A stretch of 53,561 nt of DNA. Source: an uncultured Bacteroidales bacterium. Lineage in GTDB: Bacteria; Bacteroidota; Bacteroidia; Bacteroidales; Bacteroidaceae. The position numbers and the translations under genes are program-made. Shown one piece after another: positions 34,606 through 42,557 of this stretch. The stretch lies in NCBI GenBank assembly GCA_902760965.1, contig CACWIN010000007.1, positions 1 through 53,561 on the forward strand. The letters run 5' to 3'. Numbering within the stretch: position 1 is the first letter of the stretch; each line of letters opens with the position of its first letter. The notes under the pieces were generated by a model. The model was given only the letters and a program-made list of their open reading frames with translations. It searched no databases and was not told the DNA's origin.

Positions 34606-35745
34606 ATGGCAAAGGATAACGGAACATTAAGAAAGACAATGGTGGCACTTACCGCCATTGTCCTTCTTTTGTCCACTATTCTATGTATCCATTCCATTTC
34701 CGGGCACGGCCTGATTGGCTGCACCCAAGGCACAAACTGCAACATTGTACTTGGCAGCCGCTGGTCATTCCTGTTTGGAATAATACCTGTTAGCGCTCTG
34801 GCAGCAGGTGCATATCTTACACTTCTGGCATGCATTCTACTTATTGACAGCAAGTGGACAGGAGCTCAGGAACAACAATTCCTGTTCCATGCCATTCTTG
34901 TAGTAAGCGGTGCCATTATAGGGTGTGCCATATGGTTCATCTGGCTGCAGAGCCATATGATCCGAGCATTCTGCCCCTACTGCATGACAGCCCACATTTT
35001 GGGCATAGTAATCTCCGTGCTGTCAGTCATCTGGTGCATCGGGCAAAAAACAAGGCGTATTGTACTGAATATACTAATAGGTGTATTAATTGCAGCCGCG
35101 CTGGCCGTGGTCCAGTTCACCACCACCCCACGCTCACTTGCTGAGCGCGGTTTTATAAACGAGCCCCTACGCTACCCCGATCCCAAGGAGATGCCCATAA
35201 TAGGCAATCCCGATGCCAAGCACAAGGTTACCATGCTTTTTGACTGGCAATGCGCCCACTGCCGCCGCACGCACATTATGCTGCCCGATGCAGTAAGTCT
35301 ACTTGGTGACAGCATTGCAATAGTATGCACCCCCGTGTCCATGAGCCGCGAGTGCAATCCGCACATATCGCCGGGCATAGACCGATTTGCCGGCTCGTGC
35401 ACGTTTATGCGCATAGGCCTTGCAATATGGCGCACCAATCCGGATGCGTATTGGGAGTATGAGAATCAGTTCTTTGGAACAGACCTTGTCCAGAGCTGGA
35501 ATCCGCCCACTGTTGAGCAAGCCACGGCAATGGCAGAGCATCTCATTGGAAAAGACCGGCTTGACAAATCAATGCAGAGCCGATGGATGGAAAACTACGT
35601 CTGGACAGTGAACGAACTGTTTGGCCGCACATCAAGGGGCACCACATCGGCCATTCCCCGCCTTATCTATAATGGAAAAATAATGATACCAGAGGCTGAT
35701 AACCCATCAGCTCTGGCATCACTTATACGCGAAATGGTACAATAG
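34606..35745 (+). CDS. VKOR-DsbA fusion (disulfide bond-forming enzyme)
   Basis: 379 residues. Residues 10-170 are a vitamin K epoxide reductase-like membrane domain with about five helices, loop cysteines Cys39 and Cys45, and the quinone-proximal active site Cys123-Pro-Tyr-Cys126. Residues about 195-379 are a thioredoxin/DsbA-like periplasmic domain with Cys216-Ala-His-Cys219 after the strand VTMLFDWQ and a cis-Pro segment SAIPRLIYNG. Such fusions oxidise exported proteins and pass electrons to quinones. It is the last gene of the operon, immediately after the cysteine-rich GH54 enzyme, so that enzyme is its likely client. Confidence 0.9.
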   Translation: MAKDNGTLRKTMVALTAIVLLLSTILCIHSISGHGLIGCTQGTNCNIVLGSRWSFLFGIIPVSALAAGAYLTLLACILLIDSKWTGAQEQQFLFHAILVVSGAIIGCAIWFIWLQSHMIRAFCPYCMTAHILGIVISVLSVIWCIGQKTRRIVLNILIGVLIAAALAVVQFTTTPRSLAERGFINEPLRYPDPKEMPIIGNPDAKHKVTMLFDWQCAHCRRTHIMLPDAVSLLGDSIAIVCTPVSMSRECNPHISPGIDRFAGSCTFMRIGLAIWRTNPDAYWEYENQFFGTDLVQSWNPPTVEQATAMAEHLIGKDRLDKSMQSRWMENYVWTVNELFGRTSRGTTSAIPRLIYNGKIMIPEADNPSALASLIREMVQ

Positions 35746-35750
35746 GGAAC

Positions 35751-36401
35751 CTATTTTGCTCCAATAAACTTGAGGATCAGATCCACGGCCTCCTCCTCGG
35801 TCCTGCCGTTCATAGAGATGACAAGATCATAGTTGCGGGGATCATAACGGCTTACACCGGTATGACGCTTTGAATAGTCATCACACATCTGGTCCACATC
35901 CTTAACGAATTTCTCAGCTTCAACCTTAGAAGAGATTCCCTTCTTCTTCATAACTCTCTCCACACGGCTCTCCAAAGGAGACTGAATCCATATATTAAGG
36001 TGATTGGGATGGTCCTTAAATGTAACAAAACTGCAACGACCTACTACTACGCACGATTCGGCATCAGCAATACCTTTAAGTATTTCCTGCTCAGTTGCGA
36101 ATTTCTTATCAGTATCATCTTTCTCCGGAACCGCATAATTGGGAAGGTGGTCATAAATGGAAACTGCAAAACCGCCGTCCAGCTCCACTATCCGCTTAAG
36201 ATCCGGCCACCATTTACGTTTTTTTGATTTAAGGTTCTCTATTTTCTCTTCGTTCAAGCCTTCCTTATCTTCAACTGACTGTAAATGAGCCTTGTCATAA
36301 AAAGGCACACCCAGCTTTTCGGCCAGCAACTTAGCCACAGTCTTTCCTCCCGAGCCTAATTCACGATTAATTGTAATGACATACTTGTTTGATAATTCCA
36401 T
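35751..36401 (-). CDS. Cytidylate kinase-like family protein
   Basis: 216 residues from ATG at 36401 (MELSNKYVITINRELGSGGK); longer starts at 36428 and 36407 exist. The P-loop GSGGKTVAKLLAEKLGVPFYDK and the downstream VVVGRCSFVTF, LNIWIQSPLESRVERVMKKK (lid arginines) and RYDPRNYDLVISMNGRTEEE fit the Cytidylate_kin2 family. Phosphate transfer to CMP or another small substrate is likely. It is convergent with the VKOR gene, five bases away. Confidence 0.8.
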   Translation of the reverse strand: MELSNKYVITINRELGSGGKTVAKLLAEKLGVPFYDKAHLQSVEDKEGLNEEKIENLKSKKRKWWPDLKRIVELDGGFAVSIYDHLPNYAVPEKDDTDKKFATEQEILKGIADAESCVVVGRCSFVTFKDHPNHLNIWIQSPLESRVERVMKKKGISSKVEAEKFVKDVDQMCDDYSKRHTGVSRYDPRNYDLVISMNGRTEEEAVDLILKFIGAK

Positions 36402-36519
36402 AAACATGCATCTTTTTGCATTTAACAATACACAAATATACTATACCGATTTCAGATTAACAACAATTTGCAAAGAAAATGTTCATTTATTTGCAATAGG
36501 ATGTTTAAAAAATTTTTAT

Positions 36520-36527
36520 TAACTTTG
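36520..36527 (+). promoter_or_regulatory. -7 box of an orphan leader
   Basis: TAACTTTG matches TAnnTTTG. TTTG occurs at 36490-36493, 26 bases upstream, longer than ideal. A start codon lies 20 bases downstream, and a strong terminator about 120 bases downstream, the same layout as the aromatic attenuator. Confidence 0.5.
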
Positions 36528-36546
36528 CACATCTTTTAGTCATAAA

Positions 36547-36720
36547 ATGATCAATAGCCTATCCAATAACCTAATTCTTGGAGCGCTCCTCTATATTATA
36601 GGGGGGGGTAATAAGAGTCTATTAATCAACGATTTAGATAATTACCACGTGGATTCCGTCCGGAGTCTGCGTGGTTTTTTTGTGCGTCTATATTCCCAAA
36701 TTAATATTTATACAAAATGA
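36547..36720 (+). other. Leader-like reading frame with G8 run
   Basis: An ATG at 36547 opens MINSLSNNLILGALLYIIGG, rich in Leu and Ile, then meets eight consecutive G at 36601-36608. With the frame as given it continues across the terminator for 57 codons and stops at 36718-36720, overlapping the next ATG. With one G fewer it would end at TAA 36623-36625 after GGVIRVY, giving a 25-residue Leu/Ile/Val-rich peptide ending 18 bases before the terminator stem. That resembles a branched-chain leader peptide, but no such biosynthetic gene follows. Coding status is uncertain. Confidence 0.4.
36644..36681 (+). terminator. Strong intrinsic terminator of the orphan leader
   Basis: Arms 36644-36658 and 36661-36675 (outer ACCACG/CGTGGT) pair over up to 15 positions with three G-T pairs, followed by seven T (36675-36681). 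Nothing but the leader-like frame lies between the promoter and this terminator, so it looks like an attenuator or a small RNA end. Confidence 0.85.
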
Positions 36721-36983
36721 ATACCAACTGGGCAACCAAGTGTACTACATCTGGCTGGAAAGCCCTGGAAGATGCAGGATGTGCCTTCCTGCCGATTACC
36801 GGTTACAGAGTAGGCACTGTCGTTTCTAAGGCAGACAGTGGAGGTAGCTACTGGGCAAACGGTGTTTCAGGCATTGATAATGCGTATGAACTTGTCTTCG
36901 ATGAAGAATACGGTGTAAGGTCTAATACTTATTACCGCTTCGCAGGCTGTGCCGTCCGTCTGGTCAAGGACTATAAGGAATAA
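36717..36983 (+). pseudogene. Fragment of a FISUMP-type surface protein
   Basis: 88 residues. The sequence ALEDAGCAFLPITGYRVGTVVS, SGGSYWANGVSGIDNAYELVFD and CAVRLVKD matches the C-terminal part of 'major paralogous domain' proteins (pattern LPaaGYR...YWss...a..l.f....VRlVkD), as in the full protein at 26312-28474. The signal peptide and N-terminal portion are missing, so it is probably a gene remnant or cassette. It is followed by its own terminator. Confidence 0.65.
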
Positions 36984-37009
36984 TCCCTTACGGATTATCA
37001 ACTTTTTCC

Positions 37010-37046
37010 AATCCCTCCGCGCCACCCCAGCCGGAGGGATTGTTTT
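37010..37046 (+). terminator. Terminator after the FISUMP fragment
   Basis: A perfect 10-bp stem AATCCCTCCG/CGGAGGGATT (37010-37019 with 37032-37041), 12-base loop, then GTTTT. It lies 27 bases after the stop codon. Confidence 0.85.
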
Positions 37047-37060
37047 GTAAAAAAGGGCAT

Positions 37061-37087
37061 GTGGAATTGGACAGTCCCCTTTTCCAC
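37061..37087. repeat. Hairpin repeat, GTGGAA..TTCCAC family
   Basis: GTGGAATTGGACAGTCCCCT followed by TTTCCAC forms an imperfect palindrome. The same consensus (ATGTGGAAAAGGGGACTCTCCCCTTTTCCACAT, imperfect) occurs at 47691-47716 and, inverted, at 51979-52015. This is a second REP-like family, distinct from the GGGACGGTTC one. Confidence 0.65.
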
Positions 37088-37161
37088 TGGTTATTTAGGT
37101 GTAGTTTCGAATAAAAATAATATTATTGCAGAATCTAATCACTAAAAGAAAAGACGCAAAA

Positions 37162-37305
37162 ATGAGTACAGCAACACAATTAAAGCCATACACTATGGAT
37201 GAGATTCGGGCACGTTTGGAAATAGCCGAAAGCGAATCGGCCGCAGGGCTAGGAATTGACAGCGAAGAAATGATACGTGAATTGGAAACAGAGTTTGCCG
37301 AATAA
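37162..37305 (+). CDS. Small antitoxin-like protein, no partner toxin
   Basis: A 47-codon frame beginning MSTATQLKPYTMDEIRARLE and ending MIRELETEFAE. The segment KPYTMDEIRARLEIAES and the C-terminal SEEMIRELE resemble the toxin-binding part of RelB/ParD-like antitoxins common in Bacteroidetes. No ParE/RelE-like frame follows; the next gene is dinD. It may be an antitoxin remnant or an orphan. Too short for a firm call. Confidence 0.5.
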   Translation: MSTATQLKPYTMDEIRARLEIAESESAAGLGIDSEEMIRELETEFAE

Positions 37306-37377
37306 GACATAGAATGGGATACCCCTTATTTATTTGCAGATAGGATTTTTATACCACCTTTAAAATTTAAGATATTC

Positions 37378-38205
37378 ATGAAAAAAGAAGAAATTGTTGC
37401 TCTGTTCAAGAGCTTTGAAGAAGCGGTCTGCATGATTGAGGAGACCGAGTGTTGGAGTGCCAGAAACCTGCAGAAACTATTTGGATATAGTTTGTGGCAG
37501 AATTTCTGCAAAGTGATTAATAAGGCTAAAGAAGCCTGTGATAATGCGGGACAGCCTATTCTGGATCATTTTATTGACGTCAATAAGATGATAATTGCAG
37601 GAAAAGGTTCCGAGCGTGAAGTAGTAGACATCATGCTTACACGTTATGCCTGCTATCTCGTTGCTCAAAACGGTGACCCACGCAAACCGCAGATAGCCTT
37701 TGCACAAACATATTTTGCCGTACAAACACGTAAAGCAGAACTGATAGAGCAGCGTTTATTGGAGGTTGAACGCGTAAAAGCCCGCAACAAGCTACAGGAA
37801 ACAGAAAAGAAATTATCAGGTATTCTATATGAACGCGGAGTGGACGAACAGACGTTTGCGGTTATCCGCTCCAAGGGAGACCAGGCTCTATTCCGATTGA
37901 GCACAAGCATGATGAAGCAACGCATGGGTATGCCACAGACCCGTCCTTTAGCCGATTTCCTGCCTACCATAAGTATTAAGGCAAAAGACTTTGCCGCCGA
38001 AATGACCAGCGTAAATGTACAAACCAAGGATTTGCACGGTGAATCATCAATCACTCAGGAACACGTTGACAATAACGCTGCAGTTCGCAAAATGCTGACT
38101 GAAAGGGGCATAATTCCAGAGAACCTCCCTCCTGCCGAAGATGTAAAAAAGGTGGAACGACGTTTAGCCACCGAAGAGAAGAAAATGCTCAAAAACAAAA
38201 AATGA
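37378..38205 (+). CDS. dinD: DNA damage-inducible protein D (DinD-like)
   Basis: 275 residues. The N-terminus is BRO-N-like ([45 protein letters not shown]), followed by [14 protein letters not shown]-type sequence (here [29 protein letters not shown]) and a charged helical C-terminus. This pattern is diagnostic for DinD, which in E. coli is LexA-regulated and modulates RecA filaments. No SOS box could be recognised upstream. Such genes are often carried on mobile islands. Confidence 0.85.
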   Translation: MKKEEIVALFKSFEEAVCMIEETECWSARNLQKLFGYSLWQNFCKVINKAKEACDNAGQPILDHFIDVNKMIIAGKGSEREVVDIMLTRYACYLVAQNGDPRKPQIAFAQTYFAVQTRKAELIEQRLLEVERVKARNKLQETEKKLSGILYERGVDEQTFAVIRSKGDQALFRLSTSMMKQRMGMPQTRPLADFLPTISIKAKDFAAEMTSVNVQTKDLHGESSITQEHVDNNAAVRKMLTERGIIPENLPPAEDVKKVERRLATEEKKMLKNKK

Positions 38206-38235
38206 AATAAGGGGTCTGCGACCCCTTTGTTTCAT
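38202..38235. terminator. Terminator between dinD and the MBL-fold gene
   Basis: AAGGGGTC/GACCCCTT (38209-38216 with 38220-38227) with a TGC loop, extended outward by ATGAAA/TTTCAT. It begins within the dinD stop region and ends at the stop of the minus-strand gene, so it probably serves both. Confidence 0.8.
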
Positions 38236-39068
38236 TTTATCCCGGAGCGGCTGCTAAAAGTAATGCGCACGCCCTTGTCGTCAATCATCAGGTCGTTGCC
38301 GCCGTTGTTGCCGTCGCTTTTAATGGGTTGGCGTTTGCCGTCCAGGACCTCCTGACACATCTCCTTTATATCGGTCACGCGCTGCGGAGTCTCCAGATTG
38401 TCACCGCTGTAATGGCCGGGGAACAGGAACTTTATGTTGTTCTCCTTTATATACTTTTCAACCTTTGCGGCCGATGCTACCACGTTTGACAGGTAGGTGA
38501 ACACCAGCAGGTTGGTGGATCCAAACGCGTCGCCGCTGAATCCGTAATGGTTGGCTTTGTCAAAGAATGTCACGCTGCCGGCAGTATGTCCCGGGGTAAA
38601 CATCACCTCCAGTTTGCGGTCACCCAGGTCAATAATCTGTCCATCGGTCAGATGTACTGTTTTGCCCTGATAACCGCGCAGGTTGCTTAAGAACATCTGC
38701 TCATCGGCCGGAGACACCCAGACTTCGGGGAACGGACTGGCTCCGCCTACGTGGTCACCATGTCCGTGAGTAAGTATCATTGTTACCGGTTTGGAGGTAA
38801 TCTTTGCCACTATCTTGTCCAGTTCAGGGATGCGCACGCCTGCGTCAATAAGCACCGCGCTTTTGTTGCCCTCAACCAGATAAAGGGACTCGTTATACAA
38901 TCTGTGTCCGTTGCCTATCCAAGTGTGATCGTCAAGTTTTCGGAACACCACCTCATCGTCCTGATACACAATATCGCCCCTAAGGTCACGGCTGTTTACA
39001 TCACTTTGAGCCTGTGCGGTAACAGCAAACAAACTAAGAAGTATTGTTGGAATGATTCCTTTTTTCAT
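38232..39068 (-). CDS. Secreted metallo-beta-lactamase-fold hydrolase
   Basis: 279 residues from ATG at 39068, which gives signal peptide MKKGIIPTILLSLFAVTAQA. Metal ligands are His101-Gly-His103-Gly-Asp105-His106, then FTPGHTAGS, GDAFGS and FLFPGHYSGD. The layout fits general MBL-fold hydrolases with a glyoxalase-II-like site; nothing shows it is a true beta-lactamase. It lies 13 bases after the nitroreductase gene on the same strand. Confidence 0.8.
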   Translation of the reverse strand: MKKGIIPTILLSLFAVTAQAQSDVNSRDLRGDIVYQDDEVVFRKLDDHTWIGNGHRLYNESLYLVEGNKSAVLIDAGVRIPELDKIVAKITSKPVTMILTHGHGDHVGGASPFPEVWVSPADEQMFLSNLRGYQGKTVHLTDGQIIDLGDRKLEVMFTPGHTAGSVTFFDKANHYGFSGDAFGSTNLLVFTYLSNVVASAAKVEKYIKENNIKFLFPGHYSGDNLETPQRVTDIKEMCQEVLDGKRQPIKSDGNNGGNDLMIDDKGVRITFSSRSGIK

Positions 39069-39081
39069 ATCGGTCAATCAA

Positions 39082-39606
39082 TTAAAGGTAATGTACCGTT
39101 TCTTCAATAGGTTTGCGCTTTGGATGACGGTCCGACGGTACTCCCTGGGCCGATGCATAACCAATGGGCATAAGGGCTGCAATCTTTATGTTGTCCGGCA
39201 GATTGAACAGCTCACGGGTCTTTTTAAAATCAAAACTGCAAACCCAGCATGAGCCTATGCCCAGTTCCCATGCCTGAAGCATCATTTGCGTGAGTACTAT
39301 TGTGGCGTCCATCTCGCCAGCCGAGTGACCGTCCTCCTCATGTTTGTGGTTCTTCCAGCATATATTCTCATCGTAACATACCAGCAGTGCCTGAGGAGCG
39401 CCGAACATATAAGGTGTAACGCTGGCCATCTTGCTGACAGCATCGGGACTTTGCAGCACATATATTACCTGCGGCTGGAAATTCACGGCTGTGGGAGCAA
39501 CACGACCGGCCTCCAGAATCATTTCAAGTTTCTCGGGTTCAACCTTACGGTCAGTAAATGAGCGGACCGAATAACGCTCCTTGCATAGTTTAAGGAAATC
39601 TGTCAT
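39082..39606 (-). CDS. Nitroreductase family protein
   Basis: 174 residues. The N-terminal RYSVRSFTDRKVEPEKLEMI with the FMN-phosphate-binding arginines, the AGRVAPTAVNFQPQVIYVL segment, and the C-terminal AALMPIGYA..HPKRKPIEE are typical of FMN-dependent nitroreductases/NAD(P)H oxidoreductases. The natural substrate is unknown. It is transcribed divergently from the thioesterase gene. Confidence 0.87.
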   Translation of the reverse strand: MTDFLKLCKERYSVRSFTDRKVEPEKLEMILEAGRVAPTAVNFQPQVIYVLQSPDAVSKMASVTPYMFGAPQALLVCYDENICWKNHKHEEDGHSAGEMDATIVLTQMMLQAWELGIGSCWVCSFDFKKTRELFNLPDNIKIAALMPIGYASAQGVPSDRHPKRKPIEETVHYL

Positions 39607-39637
39607 AGTTGTATGGGTGTTATTTGACTCTCAAGGA

Positions 39638-39645
39638 CAAATGTA
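39638..39645 (-). promoter_or_regulatory. -7 box for the nitroreductase-MBL operon
   Basis: On the minus strand TACATTTG matches TAnnTTTG, about 32 bases before the nitroreductase ATG. A weaker TATCTTCG on the plus strand (39659-39666) may serve the thioesterase gene, which starts at 39674. Confidence 0.5.
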
Positions 39646-39673
39646 CTCATTAAATCATTATCTTCGCGGCGTT

Positions 39674-40072
39674 ATGAAAGAATATCTGTTTACAACCCAG
39701 CTTGAGACCCGTGACTACGAATGTGACCTTCAGGGCGTGGTAAATAATGCAAATTATCAGCACTATCTGGAATATACGCGTCACAAATGGCTGCAAAGCC
39801 GCGGCCAGTCATTCCAGCAGTGGCACGAGAAGGGCATCGATGCCATGGTATCGGAAATAAACATTAAATACAAGACTCCGCTGCACGGGCAGGAGGAGTT
39901 CCTGTCGTGCCTTAACCTGCACCGCGAGGGCGCAAGGTTCATATTTGAGCAGGATATTTACCGCAAACAGGACCTGAAACTTTGCGTTCAGGCTACCGTT
40001 ACCGTTGTCAGCGTGGTGAACGGCCGCCTTAGCAAGGGCGATGAGATTGCGTTCCTGTTGAAAACTCATTAA
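39674..40072 (+). CDS. Hotdog-fold acyl-CoA thioesterase (YbgC/4-HBT-like)
   Basis: 132 residues from ATG at 39674; the longer frame upstream runs through the divergent promoter region. The motif YECDLQGVVNNANYQHYLEYTRHKWL matches the 4-hydroxybenzoyl-CoA thioesterase family, where the Asp is catalytic (D-x-x-G-x-V-x-N). It hydrolyses acyl-CoA or acyl-ACP; the substrate is unknown. Confidence 0.83.
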   Translation: MKEYLFTTQLETRDYECDLQGVVNNANYQHYLEYTRHKWLQSRGQSFQQWHEKGIDAMVSEINIKYKTPLHGQEEFLSCLNLHREGARFIFEQDIYRKQDLKLCVQATVTVVSVVNGRLSKGDEIAFLLKTH

Positions 40073-40103
40073 GTTTTTTGACCTGCATTACATATTAATG
40101 GAT

Positions 40104-40111
40104 TATCTTTG
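40104..40111 (+). promoter_or_regulatory. -7 box before the PRTase-like gene
   Basis: TATCTTTG matches TAnnTTTG 21 bases upstream of the ATG, with TTTG at 40077-40080 (23-base spacing) as a possible -33 box. Confidence 0.55.
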
Positions 40112-40132
40112 GATTCCAGAAAAAGCTAAATC

Positions 40133-41221
40133 ATGCAGCCTTATCTGGAAAAAACGTATCTGCAGCCTGCAGGAGATATTAAAGGGACTACCATCTACAA
40201 GTTGGCGGGAGGAGATCTTGCCAACAGTTATTATATAGTCAGCAACAAGGGCACACGCAAACTGCTCTCATCCCCTGAAGTTATAGGTTATGATTCTTAT
40301 CTTGCTATGACCGATGCCACATCGGACATGATTGGCTGTCTTAAGCAGGATAACACCATAGGTACCAATGTTGATATTATGACCATACTTCGCGGTGGCC
40401 TGAACTACCCGCTCGAGGAGTGCTGCTACCGCAACGGAGTGCGCGTTACCAACATGGACTTTATTTCGTGCGAGCGCATTATCCACAACAACCAGATTAC
40501 CGGTCTGGACATTCGCTATTCCAAGCTCAGGGCCCCACGCAACATCACGCTCATGATTGGCGATATAATTGCATCGGGCGAGACTCTGGAACGCAGCATG
40601 CATTACATAATCTCGGAGTTCAAACGTCTGGGAGGCAGCATTCGCAATCTGGTGTTCTTTACAATTGGAGGCACACGCGCCATAGAGTTCTTTGAGGCCA
40701 TGCTCCCGGTATTCCGTTCAAACTGGCCGGAGTTTGAAAACATTACCTGCGTGTTTTACGAGGGTATTTTTTCGGCCTATAAGGATAAGGGCGTAACCGG
40801 CATTAGCTGGCCCGCAATTGATTTCTTTTGGAAAGACGGTGTAATATCGCCAGAGTTCCGCGCATATGTACTGTCCGATGACGACGCCCTGTTTGAAAAA
40901 TGCATTATATATGACGGAGGCGCACGCCGTTATGAGATTCCGGACCACTATCACGAGGTTACCGAGTATTGGGAGAATATTCGTGAGGTGGCCCATAATT
41001 TCAGTTTCAAGGATTTTCTGGATGAGAAACTGGGCTACCCCACCCCTATCAGCTATGAAAACTGGCTGGAGCTGAACCATTACGGCAATCTGGACAAGGA
41101 GCAGATGACCAAGCTGTATGAGTTGGAGCTGGCATTCATTAAAGGGGCGCAGAATCTTTCAATCCGTGACATTGCCGACCGCCGTCTCAGGGAGTTCAAG
41201 GAGGCCTTAAAAGGTTATTAA
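40133..41221 (+). CDS. Phosphoribosyltransferase-like protein
   Basis: 362 residues, cytoplasmic. LMIGDIIASGETLERSMHYI (about residues 143-162) has the acidic pair and S/T-G loop of a type I PRTase PRPP site, and VDIMTILRGGLNYPLE resembles the uracil/hypoxanthine PRTase strand-loop. The other parts (for example the C-terminal LYELELAFIKGAQNLSIRDI) are not recognised. The next gene, 14 bases away, is an NCS1 cytosine-type permease, so a base-salvage or base-modifying role is plausible, but the substrate is not shown. Confidence 0.6.
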   Translation: MQPYLEKTYLQPAGDIKGTTIYKLAGGDLANSYYIVSNKGTRKLLSSPEVIGYDSYLAMTDATSDMIGCLKQDNTIGTNVDIMTILRGGLNYPLEECCYRNGVRVTNMDFISCERIIHNNQITGLDIRYSKLRAPRNITLMIGDIIASGETLERSMHYIISEFKRLGGSIRNLVFFTIGGTRAIEFFEAMLPVFRSNWPEFENITCVFYEGIFSAYKDKGVTGISWPAIDFFWKDGVISPEFRAYVLSDDDALFEKCIIYDGGARRYEIPDHYHEVTEYWENIREVAHNFSFKDFLDEKLGYPTPISYENWLELNHYGNLDKEQMTKLYELELAFIKGAQNLSIRDIADRRLREFKEALKGY

Positions 41222-41235
41222 TATACAATTGCCAT

Positions 41236-42495
41236 ATGAGTAAGATTAAAGGTATTGATGTGGACTACACATCGGGAAGAGTTGCAAAAGAGGGACGCAA
41301 GAGCACTCTGAGCATGTTTATGGTTATGGTGGGATTCACCTTTTTCTCGGCCAGCATGTGGGTTGGCCAGAATCTTGCCGCAGGCCTGGACTTTAAGGGA
41401 TTCATTGGAGCCCTGATTCTGGGTGGTATTATTCTTGGTGCCTATACAGGTACACTTGGTTACATTGGCGCCGAAACCGGCCTTACCCTTGACATGCTGG
41501 CACACCGCAGCTTTGGAAAGAAAGGCAGCTGGCTGCCCAGTGCAATGATCAGTTTTACCCAAATGGGTTGGTTTGGCGTAGGTCTGGCAATGTTTGCCAT
41601 TCCGGTTGCAAAGGAATTCCTGCATCTTGAGGTTACCCCCGATTATATGCCTGTCCAGGGTTATGTAATGGTTGGAATTGCCGGTGTACTTATGACCGCC
41701 AGCGCCTATTTTGGAATCAGGAGCCTTACCATTATCAGTTACATTGCTGTTCCTCTGGTTGCCATTCTTGGTACAGCTGCAATGATAGTTGCCGTTAAGC
41801 GCGGCGATTCCACACTGGTGGAGCAGTTTGCAAAGGTTAATGACGGCTCGCTGGGCATCATTGCCGGAGCAGGTCTGGTTGTTGGTAGCTTTGTATCGGG
41901 CGGTACCGCCACTCCAAACTTTGCCCGTTTCTCAAAGAGCGGCAAGATTGGTTGCATTGTGACCATAATAGCTTTCTTCCTGGGCAACTCACTTATGTTC
42001 TTCTTTGGAGCCGTATCAAGCATTTACGCAGGAGGAAACGATATATTTGAGGTAATGCTCAACCTGAACATGTTCTACATGGCCATTCTGGTTCTGGGTC
42101 TCAACATTTGGACAACCAATGACAACGCCCTGTACTCATCGGGCCTTGGCCTTTCCAACATTTTTGGTTATCCCAAAAGGGCAATGGTTCTTACCGCTGG
42201 TGTTATTGGCACCCTTACATCGGTTTGGCTGTATTGGAATTTCTGCGATTGGCTTAACATCCTTAACTGCACCCTGCCTCCTATAGGCGCAATACTTATT
42301 GTGAGCTACTTTACCAACCGTAATGAGTACTACAATGACAATCCCAAGATCAACGCTGTAAACTGGGCATCGGTTATTGGTGTAATTGTAGGTGCTGTTG
42401 TTGCAAACCTGCTGCACTGGGGCGTTCCTTCAATTAACGGTATGATTGTGGCAGTTATATGCTATCTGATTGGCAACTCCATTATCAAGAAGTAG
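41236..42495 (+). CDS. NCS1-family permease (cytosine permease-like)
   Basis: 419 residues with about 12 membrane segments. The N-terminal FMVMVGFTFFSASMWVGQNLAAGLDFKGF and the GGTATPNFARFSKSGKIG loop fit CodB-like members of the NCS1 nucleobase:cation symporters. It probably imports cytosine or a related base together with a cation. Its genetic pairing with the PRTase-like gene supports a base substrate. A TPP riboswitch lies downstream, but it controls the next operon, not this gene. Confidence 0.82.
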   Translation: MSKIKGIDVDYTSGRVAKEGRKSTLSMFMVMVGFTFFSASMWVGQNLAAGLDFKGFIGALILGGIILGAYTGTLGYIGAETGLTLDMLAHRSFGKKGSWLPSAMISFTQMGWFGVGLAMFAIPVAKEFLHLEVTPDYMPVQGYVMVGIAGVLMTASAYFGIRSLTIISYIAVPLVAILGTAAMIVAVKRGDSTLVEQFAKVNDGSLGIIAGAGLVVGSFVSGGTATPNFARFSKSGKIGCIVTIIAFFLGNSLMFFFGAVSSIYAGGNDIFEVMLNLNMFYMAILVLGLNIWTTNDNALYSSGLGLSNIFGYPKRAMVLTAGVIGTLTSVWLYWNFCDWLNILNCTLPPIGAILIVSYFTNRNEYYNDNPKINAVNWASVIGVIVGAVVANLLHWGVPSINGMIVAVICYLIGNSIIKK

Positions 42496-42517
42496 TTTTT
42501 AAACAAAAATAACATGG

Positions 42518-42555
42518 GCAAAGGTAGCGGCTATATACAAAACCGCTACCTTTGC
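42518..42555. promoter_or_regulatory. 13-bp palindrome overlapping the promoter of the TPP operon
   Basis: Arms 42518-42530 and 42543-42555 (GCAAAGGTAGCGG/CCGCTACCTTTGC) are exact reverse complements with a 12-base loop. The right arm contains TACCTTTG (42547-42554), a full -7 match, placing the transcription start near 42560, close to the 5' edge of the riboswitch P1 stem. The palindrome may terminate the permease transcript (no T-run) or bind a regulator. Confidence 0.6.
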
Positions 42556-42557
42556 GC

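Noticed and set aside
38232-39068. MBL-fold gene as an antibiotic-resistance metallo-beta-lactamase
   Set aside because: The HxHxDH core is common to many hydrolases and no B1-lactamase-specific pattern could be confirmed by eye.
41236-42495. Permease considered as a TPP-controlled HMP/thiazole transporter (CytX)
   Set aside because: The riboswitch is downstream of it and controls the next operon; pairing with a PRTase-like gene favours a nucleobase.
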